Origin: Pisaster brevispinus | Lineage: Eukaryota; Echinodermata; Asteroidea; Forcipulatida; Asteriidae | Assembly: GCA_023634235.1 (NCBI GenBank) | Contig: JAMKCF010000009.1 | Coordinates: 5,084,001-5,148,000 of the forward strand | Direction: 5' to 3' | DNA: 64,000 nucleotides | Part shown: positions 32,941-43,481 of the stretch, piece after piece | How the letters are laid out: every line of letters starts with the position of its first letter | Position numbering within the stretch: the first letter of the stretch is position 1 | Notes under the pieces: generated by a model | Told to the model about the DNA's origin: nothing | The model's database searches: none | The model's input: only the letters and a program-made list of their open reading frames with translations | Translations under genes and position numbers: made by a program

Positions 32941-35200
32941 TTTTTTTCCATTGGATATGGGGCGCAGAAGCGCTATATTTTTACAAATACCTCCACGTTT
33001 AAACAGCACTGTAGCCAAATTGTTATTTTACAAGTATATTTTGTTATCTACCAGTGCATATTACATCATGGCATTATTTGAATTTCCCATTAGCCGAATT
33101 CCACACGTTGGTTTTTACTGTGACTCCAATCAACCAGTAATTGTAATGTTCTAAGTTCCTTAAGAAATAATATAAACATTCAGGCTGGAACCTCCTTCGC
33201 CGAGACCAGCGATGCCCCAGGCTACTGGGGTGGTATTCAATGTCGCAAACTGGGGTAGGCTCCTATTGGTGGTTCACGTAATGGCATGTTTTCATGTGCA
33301 ACCATGATGTAATGTGTGCTTAGTTTAATTGTAGCCAGTATTGCAGTGCATGTAGTCAGTTTGCTTTATGAATATTCAGTTAGCTAGTAGGAGTATATTG
33401 TTTTGTTTAAGTCACTGCGTACAACCTTTCTCTGTGGTGTAACATGGTGCATGACCTCCATGCATGCTATAACCATGGATGTAGAATTATAACAAAATTA
33501 CACTATACGTGGTAGATACAGATAGTTTTAACTAGTAACCAGTTTTTACCTGCATGAAGTAGTTGCCAATGTAGGATAGTCTTATAAATGTTGGCAGTGA
33601 TCCTGGGTGGGGCTTGGTAGAGTATAAAACATATTTTAAGTGTAAAAGAACAATGTTTTGCCAAATTAAGCGAGACGAAATTGGGAGGGACCCCAGGAAC
33701 AAACAAGGATCAATAGGATTTCACCAGGAGGAACTGTGGGCGACTTTAGGAGGGAGGACTGGATTGGGATCATCAGAACCTTGAGAATGTTTTAGAGGAA
33801 GGTGTTGCAAGGCTTGGGATCTGTATAATGGGTTAAAGACCAACACAATAAAGGGACAGGTATAGTTTCAAGGGCTTGCTCCACTGGTGAGACGAATGCC
33901 CTGAACACTGCACCATCCATCCATCCATGTCCTCACTCCAACAGTTACTGTGATCCCTGGTGGATCACTACACTTCTTATCAATTCAGTTATAATTTCAC
34001 CATACATTGATGAATGTCCATTGACAATTTATAGCTCTGTACAATTTGGAAGTTTAATAAATAAAGTATCTTTGTTTCATGTTAGAGAGGAGCTGTCAAA
34101 AACTAATTCATTCGCCTGATGTGTCTTTCTCATCTTTTAAGGAATTTCCCATTTTAAATTATTTATTATTCTAACATACTAAGTCCTGTGCACGTGGTAT
34201 ATTTCCAAAAACTTATGGCTTGCCTGCCTACCGGCGACCCAACCAGTCTGGCTTCAAAAGGGGTCGGTCGACGTTCGATGCTGTGTTCGATGCTTAGCTG
34301 GGTTCACTGTTAAGTTTTCATTTAGTAGAGAGAGCACTTCAACAGTTTAAATGGTTTTCTGTGTTTTGAGTAAAGTTAATCCACCTCTCTTAAAAATGAT
34401 GCACAATACCCCCCCCCCCCTCCGCCCACCCCCTCCCACATACACACAAACGCACACACCCAAAAGCAGCCTTACGGATCCGGTTTGCGGGGTACTGCTA
34501 TTGTTGTTCTATTATTATTCCCTTTTCTAAAGAATTCCCTTGTGGGGCCCAATTGTTCCTATTGAAATTACCTTGTGGGGTCCATTGTTCCATTGTTGTC
34601 AGGACCCCACAAATGCCCTTCTGTGTGTCCACAAACACACACACATTGACATTGACCCTGCACTGGAGGTGACGTCAGTTTGCCTTCTCAGTTACTGCGC
34701 ATCTCCAGAGCTCTGCGAATTGCGAATTATTGCCGAGGTTATTGCCGCACTCTCAAAATAGGCTTATGTATGAGTGGGTTGCGCGTTCAAGAGGTATGCA
34801 GTCTTGCATTCATTGGGCACGGTCCACCGAATTCGAAGTTGGCCAATAAAGCGAATCGGGACACGTAGGAGGGTATTCCCCGGTTATTTGAGATATATAA
34901 CCAAACAGACATATGAAGGTAAACCACATACTACAACCGTGCACGTCCTACGGTAACTGCCGCTGGTTCCCTGCTTCTCTTCTTATTTGTAAACGGTATA
35001 TGTGCTGTTGGTACCAGCGCGCTGGCGCGGTTTGGTTAGTCTCTTTTCCGTGTCGTTTGTTCTTCAGTTGTGATGAGCTCATGAATATTAATGATATTAC
35101 GAGAATACTGCATATTAATGCATTTAAATAATAGTCACGGCCCCATAACCCTGGTGTGCGGACGACGTGAATACGGTACGTACGTCACACTGCTGTGGAT
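32941..35200. other. Intergenic stretch without a supported gene
   Basis: AT-rich DNA with a C-run at about 34408, and at 34495-34625 a repeat fragment (TATTGTTGTTCTATT, AAAGAATTCC, GTGGGG ... CCCCAC) shared with 16845-16970. Short ORFs lack splice context or recognisable protein character. Confidence 0.5.
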
Positions 35201-35206
35201 TTAAAA

Positions 35207-35299
35207 ATGGCCGGGCTAGAGAGAGAGGCGACCGTGACAAAAGAAAACACCAAGTTTAACTTCACTCTCGGTCTCAGTCTCAGCGAGGAGGTCCAGTAG
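35207..35299 (+). CDS. Small ORF of 30 codons or possible first exon
   Basis: ATG in the context AAAATGGCC opens MAGLEREATVTKENTK and runs 30 residues to TAG. Just upstream is TACGTACGTCAC, which includes a CRE-like TACGTCA. Residue use looks protein-like and the GC content is higher than around it. No strong donor is evident and no product is recognised. It ends about 120 bp before the minisatellite. Confidence 0.25.
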   Translation: MAGLEREATVTKENTKFNFTLGLSLSEEVQ

Positions 35300-35421
35300 T
35301 TAGTAATTCTACCTTCATGGTCTCAGTCAGCGATATACCGAGGTACGTTAGTGTAGTTATTTTCAAAGAAATAGTAATTAATTTAAATATTGGTGCTGAA
35401 ATACTTTTAGTTTTAGATCAA

Positions 35422-38400
35422 CCGTACACAACTCAATGGGAAACTACAACCGTGCACAAGTCAATGGGAAACTACAACCATGCACAACTCAAAGGGAAAC
35501 TACAACCATACACAACTCAATGGGAAACTACAACCATGCACAACTCAATGGGAAACTACAACCATACACAAGTCAATGGGAAACTACAACCATGCACAAC
35601 TCAATGGGTAACTACAACCGTACACAACTCAATAGGAAACTACAACCAACTGTATGGGAAACTACAACCATGCACAACTCAATGGGAAACTACAACCGTA
35701 CACAACTCAATGGGAAACTACAACCATACACAACTCAATGGGAAACTACAACCATGCACAACTCTATGGGAAACTACAACCGTACACAACTCTATGGGAA
35801 ACTACAACCATGCACAACTCAATGGGTAACTACAACCAACTGTATGGGAAACTACAACCATGCACAACTCAATGGGAAACTACAACCGTACACAACTCAA
35901 TGGGAAACTACAACCATACACAAGTCAATGGGAAACTACAACCATGCACAACTCAATGGGAAACTACAACCGTACACAACTCAATAGGAAACTACAACCA
36001 ACTGTATGGGAAACTACAACCATGCACAACTCAATGGGAAACTACAACCATGCACAACTCAATGGGAAACTACAATCATGCACAACTCAATGGGAAACTA
36101 CAACCGTACACAACTCAATGGGAAACTACAACCATACACAACTCAATAGGAAACTACAACCATGCACAACTCAATGGGAAACTACAACCGTACACAACTC
36201 AATGGGAAACTACAACCATGCACAACTCAATGGGAAACTACAACCGTACACAACTCAATGGGAAACTACAACCATACACAACTCAATGGGAAACTACAAC
36301 CATGCACAACTCTATGGGAAACTACAACCGTACACAACTCTATGGGAAACTACAACCATGCACAAGTCAATGGGTAACTACAACCGTACACAACTCAATA
36401 GGAAACTACAACCATACACAACTCAATGGGAAACTACAACCATACACAAGTCAATGGGAAACTACAACCATGCACAACTCAATGGGTAACTACAACCGTA
36501 CACAACTCTATGGGAAACTACAACCATACACAACTCAATGGGAAACTACAATCGTACACAACTCAATGGGAAACTACAACCATACACAAGTCAATGGGAA
36601 ACTACAACCATGCACAACTCAATGGGTAACTACAACCGTACACAACTCAATGGGAAACTACAACCATACACAACTCAATAGGAAACTACAACCATGCACA
36701 ACTCAATGGGAAACTACAACCATGCATAACTCAATAGGAAACTACAACCATGCACAACTCAATGGGAAACTACAACCATGCACAACTCAATGGGAAACTA
36801 CAACCTTACACAACTCAATGGGAAACTACAACCATGCACAACTCAATGGGAAACTACAACCATGCACAACTCAATGGGAAACTACAACCATGCACAACTC
36901 AATGGGAAACTACAACCTTACACAACTCAATGGGAAACTACAACCGTACACAACTCAATGGGAAACTACAACCGTACACAACCCAATGGGTAACTACAAC
37001 CATGCACAACTCAATGGGAAACTACAACCATGCACAACTCTATGGGAAACTACAACCGTACACAACTCTATGGGAAACTACAACCATGCACAAGTCAATG
37101 GGTAACTACAACCGTACACAACTCAATAGGAAACTACAACCATACACAACTCAATGGGAAACTACAACCATACACAAGTCAATGGGAAACTACAACCATG
37201 CACAACTCAATGGGTAACTACAACCGTACACAACTCTATGGGAAACTACAACCATACACAACTCAATGGGAAACTACAATCGTACACAACTCAATGGGAA
37301 ACTACAACCATACACAAGTCAATGGGAAACTACAACCATGCACAACTCAATGGGTAACTACAACCGTACACAACTCAATGGGAAACTACAACCATGCACA
37401 ACTCAATAGGAAACTACAACCATGCACAACTCAATGGGAAACTACAACCATGCACAACTCAATAGGAAACTACAACCATGCACAACTCAATGGGAAACTA
37501 CAACCGTACACAACTCAATGGGAAACTACAACCATGCACAACTCAATAGGAAACTACAACCGTACACAACTCAATGGGAAACTACAACCATGCACAACTC
37601 AATGGGAAACTACAACCTTACACAACTCAATGGGAAACTACAACCATGCACAACTCAATGGGAAACTACAACCATGCACAACTCAATGGGAAACTACAAC
37701 CATGCACAACTCAATGGGAAACTACAACCTTACACAACTCAATGGGAAACTACAACCATGCACAACTCAATGGGAAACTACAACCATGCACAACTCAATA
37801 GGAAACTACAACCATGCACAACTCAATGGGAAACTACAACCATGCACAACTCAATGGGTAACTACAACCGTACACAACTCTATGGGAAACTACAACCATG
37901 CACAAGTCAATGGGTAACTACAACCGTACACAACTCTAGGGGAAACTACAACCATGCACAACTCAATGGGTAACTACAACCTTACACAACTCAATGGGAA
38001 ACTACAACCATGCACAACTCAATGGGAAACTACAACCGTACACAACTCAATGGGAAACTACAACCGTACACAACTCTAGGGGAAACTACAACCATGCACA
38101 ACTCAATGGGTAACTACAACCATACACAACTCAATGGGAAACTACAACCATGCACAACTCTATGGGAAACTACAACCGTACACAACTCTAGGGGAAACTA
38201 CAACCATGCACAACTCAATGGGTAACTACAACCTTACACAACTCAATGGGAAACTACAACCATGCACAACTCAATGGGAAACTACAACCGTACACAACTC
38301 AATGGGAAACTACAACCATACACAACTCAATGGGAAACTACAACCATGCACAACTCTATGGGAAACTACAACCGTACACAACTCTAGGGGAAACTACAAC

Positions 38401-38537
38401 CATGCACAAGTCAATGGGTAACTACAACCGTACACAACTCAATAGGAAACTACAACCATACACAACTCAATGGGAAACTACAACCATACACAAGTCAATG
38501 GGAAACTACAACCATGCACAACTCAATGGGTAACTAC
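35422..38537 (+). repeat. 28-bp minisatellite, about 111 units
   Basis: The unit is about GGGAAACTACAACCATGCAC plus AACTCAAT (28 bp), with variants GTACAC/ATACAC, AAGTC/AACTC, TATGGG, AATAGG and GGGTAAC. A few shorter units read CAACTGTATGGG. Rare variants recur at 728 bp (26 units), for example CAATCGTACAC at 36549 and 37277, showing higher-order duplication. Because 28 is not a multiple of 3 and the unit lacks stops, the plus strand gives long artefactual ORFs of 28-residue period (up to 483 aa). Confidence 0.97.
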
Positions 38538-38955
38538 GTGGCGTGTCGTGGCCGAGCGGATAAGATCACTGGACTCAAGCTCTGGTGTTTCTGATCAGCA
38601 GAGTGTGGGTTCGAGCCCCGGTCGTGACACCTGTGTCCTTAAGCAAGACACTTAACCATGATTGCTTCGTCCTTCGGATGGGACGTAAAGCCGTTGGTCC
38701 CGTGTGTTGTGTAACGCACGAAAAAGAACCCAGTGCACTTATCGAAAAGAGAAGGGGTCCGCCCCGGTGTTCCTGGTTTGATTGGCTGCATATTGCGCCA
38801 CAGCACCTTGTAAACCATGACAAGGTGCTATGTAAAGGAGTAGGTCTCATACTTCAAACGTTGCCCCAAATACCTTGTAGGAAATACTGAATGTTAAGCG
38901 CTTAGAGGCTGGCCTGCAGTAGGCGCTATACAAATACAATATATTATTATATTAT
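38538..38955 (+). mobile_element. tRNA-derived SINE family A inserted in the minisatellite
   Basis: A full-length copy: head GGCGTGTCGTGGCCGAGCGG and GTGTGGGTTCGAGCCCCGGT, body (AAGACACTTAACCATGATTG, CAGCACCTTGTAAACCATGA), tail GCGCTATACAAATACAATAT and (ATT)n. Minisatellite units continue directly after it at about 38957, so it inserted into an existing array. The ORFs on either strand are SINE sequence. Confidence 0.85.
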
Positions 38956-38956
38956 T

Positions 38957-39055
38957 ACAACCGTACACAACTCTATGGGAAACTACAACCATACACAACT
39001 CAATGGGAAACTACAATCGTACACAACTCAATGGGAAACTACAACCGTACACAAG
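38957..39055 (+). repeat. 28-bp minisatellite, right remnant
   Basis: About 3.5 further units of the 28-bp repeat follow the SINE, including the CAATCGTACAC variant seen inside the main array. Confidence 0.93.
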
Positions 39056-42000
39056 GCTTCTCAGAGTCCTCAGAGGTTACAAGAAAACAACACATTTAAT
39101 ATGCTAGTGTACTGGAGTGACGAATAACTACTGGGGAAAGATGTGAAAGGTCACAATAAAATTTACTAGCAAAGCTAGTTTGGGTTTTTTATACAAGGGA
39201 AAATGAGAAGAAGAATGTTATAGACAATGCTTGCAGAACAGGGTCACAGTGCAATGCTTTTAGAATGGGATTATGGTGTGGAAAATGAAGAGTATTGCTT
39301 ATTCTCTTGTCTTAATTATTTCAGTGGTAACAACACATTGATCAACAGTGACAGTGTCAGGTCTGATCCTTCAAATATCTAGATGAAGCACACCTATGAT
39401 ACCCCTGTTGTAGTTGTTATTAATGTATTAACTGTTGTTCCATTTGTTTTTGTTCACAATGTCCTTTAGTAGCTGACCTGGTTGAATCTGAGGAAGGGCT
39501 TGATGATGTGTTCTATCTTTCGTGAGATGCTTGGGCTGTCAACTTTTTCAGAAGGAAAATTAGCACAGTTGAAGGAAGGGTTGTAAACATTGTGGGAGAA
39601 TGACTGACTGGAGTATTTTCAGATAATTGTACCCATGGTAAGTACTTGCCTAAATTCAGTTTCCAATACAAATTCAATTTAAAATCTGATGGAAAAAAAT
39701 AAGACATGCAACTGTACATTCATGAACAAGTTGATTCGTACCATAAAACAGCTAAACAAGAAAATTGCAACAATCAACTTTGAAGCAAGTACACTTGGAA
39801 ATACCGAAAATCTTTTTTCTAACAGTTATTTTGTCTTTAGTGAATTAAATCTATGGGAAATGAATGTGTAGTTCTTCCGATATACTTGTGTTAGATTGCC
39901 CTAAAACTAAATAATAATTTGCCATATCCACTTATAAACATTTTCTAGATGATTTGATTGATTTCAACTAAGTGTGTATTTCTGTATTGTATTCTTTCAT
40001 CAGACTGTTCCAATGGATGCAAACAGCTAGGTGTTCAAGATACAAGGCCATAAGTAGCCAAGTTGCAGAGCAGATGAATTCGTCCCCAACACATCAAAAT
40101 TTAGCTTTTACATTATGTATATATGGCTCAAGACAATTTTGGGTGGCATTGTCGATTCTATTTGTTGAAAACAAATTATAGAAGTAATGTTGTTTTTAAA
40201 GATACAAGCAGTCTCTGTTGTATCATTTACATGAACCATCATAAATCCAAAGGGCAATTTTTCCAACAATTTGGAAATATACAATGTTGTATTGTTATGT
40301 ATCATTGTCAAGACGGAATGTACAAGTGCTCACATTTCCTCTCAATTTAGGTTAAGTTCCATACGTTTATGATGTAAGTACTTTGAATATTTGAAAAAAC
40401 TTTAGATGGAAATATTGCATCAGGGAGATTAGTACCACATTCAATTTTGTAGTTTACTTGTAACAAATAAAACAACTCACCATCGAAGATATATCTTAAA
40501 TATAGTATAGTTTTATAACTCTCATCAAATTCCCACATTACAGAAAGAGTAACTAAAGTTACAACAACAACAAGTCTGAAGAGGGATTGTTGCTTTGCAT
40601 CATTCAAACCTTTGTTCAATGTATTGTTTGTTATACAACAATGGAATAGGACAGTACTTGCCAATCATTGAAGAAATAAAGATTGTGCAAACAGATGCAC
40701 CAAATGCAGTAAAATTTTCTTCTGATTTATTGTCAACTGCTTTATGTGTTTTCTTCATTTCATATTTACATTCTAGAGTTAAGATTCTTGGGCGAAGATA
40801 AATGTCAACGGTGGAGGGAGGTAGATAACTTTTAACAAAGTTATAAATGACAATTGCCAATACAAATTTTCAGCTAATTGAACCCCATGTTTTGGTTGTT
40901 TTATATAGCTCGAATAAAGTCAACTAATTGTTGGAAGGGCGAGGGATCTTGCATAAACGCCCAGCACACTTATTTATTTTTTTCACGCAAATTGCAAGAA
41001 TCTTCCGGTGGTAGCCGTCAACATTGTTTTGAGTGTTCGTGACTGAAAGCTTTTTGCAACAGTTAGGGAAGCAATTTAATTGAAATCACACGCGTCCGTT
41101 TTTACATTCTTACCGATCCATGGCTTTATTAATCATGACAGTGTGGATGAAAACTTGTATACGTTTTTAAACTCCAAGTCGTCTCAAAATGCAGAAAAGT
41201 GTAATAATATTAAGTTAGTTATATCACGGTTGAAGGGGTTTTGGGCTTTCCTCGATTTGTCATTACTGAAGTTGTATTTCCATCCCCAACCTGGTAAAAG
41301 GAACCAAAAACTAATAATGAACAAAACAAAAAAGTAATGTGCGCAAAATAATACGCGTGGCATCACAACGTTCTCCAATAGTTTTGATCAAGGCTTTTAT
41401 AACAACTGAGACGTGATAATGATTATGTCCATTACAGAATGAACTACATCTCCATGATTATTTTGCTCACAAATTTCCCACAGTAACTGTTGTTGTACAA
41501 ACATGCATTGAATTCTAGAATCCACGAATAGTTCTATATCTCCCCTATTGCATACTACCGCCGAATTACAAAAACAATATATTGGTAATTTGTTTGTGGC
41601 TTGTATTTTGAAGAACAACAATTTGACACACACACAAATATTTGACAATTTAAACCAAAAACAACACGCATTCGTTTTCGTCTTAATAATAATCTTGAAT
41701 TTTTCACCGGGACCATCGCAATAACCTGTAAAAAAGACTAACTATAATTATAAGACTCTTCCAACAATGAAGCTCATCAACTTGAAATTTCCCAATTTGT
41801 TTTCGTCATTGTGGTGGTATTGAAGGTTGATTTAAATAATTAGGTATCTCTTTTCCTTCAGAGGTAACTATCATTTGAGATACGAGACAAATCGTCAAAG
41901 ATGATCCTAATGAATAAGTGTAGTATTAAAAAAGTTGCACTTGAGTTATAGCCTGGACATGACTTTATATTACTTTAGTAGACCTATAAACACTATACAA

Positions 42001-42500
42001 ACATTGTTTCATTTATTTAGTGCATTGAGCGAAAACTGTGTTTTTGTTTTGTTTTGCTTTGTTTGTCGTTTGTTTTCTATGCATGTGCTTAAATGGACAG
42101 TGAGAAAGAGAATTTTTTAATTGAAGGTATAATGACGTGTATTTCATAAATTATTATGACCTACATACAGTACAAGTCATAACTTTGGTATATCTTAAAA
42201 CTATGACCTACATTGTAGTCATAAATATCACTTATTATCCCTCATAAATATGACTTAGTTGGCACAAGTAATAAATCAACTTTTAATGTAAATCATAACA
42301 TGAAATATACCGGTAATGCGTAAATAATTAATACTAACTTTTAACTGTGATAGCGCATTTGTTGTCTCTCTTTGAAGCCCCAACATCTGTCAGGGTTAAA
42401 AAGCCTGTTCGATTTAAAAAGCGTGTGCACATTTTGAACTTGCTTGCGCTCAAGCAAAACATATTTTTAGATCCAAAACTAACTTTAGAGGGATGCGACC
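39056..42500. other. Intergenic stretch without a supported gene
   Basis: AT-rich DNA. All frames are short, A/T-biased and without splice-flanked coding character. I see no RNA gene, and only scattered AATAAA hexamers. Confidence 0.5.
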
Positions 42501-42507
42501 GGAGCGC

Positions 42508-42720
42508 AGCGGCGTAGCCAAGGGGAGAGGGGCCTGGTGTGTGTGGGGGGGGGGGCACGCCCCCAAAATGTCCGGTTCCCCAAGGTGCCCCCACCCCACC
42601 ACGAAAAAAAAAATCGCGATAGAAACAGAAAAAAGTATGGCCACCCCATTTACAAACCCATTAAAAGCGCCCCCCTCTACCCCCCCCCCCACTACCGAAA
42701 AAGTCCTGGCTACGCCACTG
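42508..42720. mobile_element. hAT-type MITE (CAGTGGCGTAGCCA ends)
   Basis: The left end CAGCGGCGTAGCCAAGG and right end CCTGGCTACGCCACTG are inverted copies of a terminus common to animal hAT elements. The 213-bp interior is C/G- and A-run rich, so the ORFs over it are spurious. No matching 8-bp flank is visible. Confidence 0.75.
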
Positions 42721-43481
42721 TTTTATTGACCTCTTTTATTGTTTGTGTTTGTTCGTGTTCCGTTACAGCTTTTCTTTTATATTATAATACTGCAGTGACG
42801 ATTGGTGATCGTGAGAATAACGATGAAGCCCTGTATTTCAGAGCTGTTTGGCACCCCCTCTCGTGTGGAGACGCTGCGTTCAACTTTCGCAAAAATGCAT
42901 ATTCATTAGTAATTTCAACCCGCTTCTGAATATTCAATAAAACTGTTTATTTTGGAAACGATGCAAACACAGGGTAAGAAAAACCTCCATGCATGATTCG
43001 ACTTTACAAAAGGTGTCAGTGGACAGTTTTACGTAATATAAACTGTATTCACGTGACAGAATACGGTTGCTTTGAAAGCTAATTAGCTTAACACAATAAC
43101 TATCTTTGGCAAAACAATAGACACGACATTACGACTGCCTTGGACAGCCAGAGACTAACAAAGTTTTGCGCATGCGCTTTTTAGTCACAACCATCCGTGG
43201 TTTAGCTTCATACGTCGTGTTGGTTATATGCCTCGTTATTTCAGGAATTACCCGTCGTCCTCGACTCGCAATTTATTTTTTTAAAGTAAACTGGCTGACT
43301 GCTCAATTCAATAAAACCATCAACTAGCCCTCCTTCTGCCAGTGCCATAACTTCTCCATGCGTATAGCAAGGCGAGGGTCGTGCATTTCCTGCCGAGGCC
43401 TGCATTTAGCAAGCTAGAGTAGTACAAACATAAACACAACGTTGATCGGCCATTTTATTGTCAAAAGTACCCACATGAAGT

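Noticed and set aside
35317..38533. Long plus-strand ORFs (up to 483 aa) with MGNYNHAQLNG-type repeats
   Set aside because: They are translations of the 28-bp minisatellite. The stop-free unit yields the same 28-residue period in every frame, with no splice or start support.
35422..38537. CRISPR-like regular array
   Set aside because: Units are contiguous with no unique spacers, and the DNA is from an animal genome.
42493..42929. ORFs over the 42.5-42.9 kb region
   Set aside because: They cross a MITE with C-, G- and A-runs; composition is transposon-derived.
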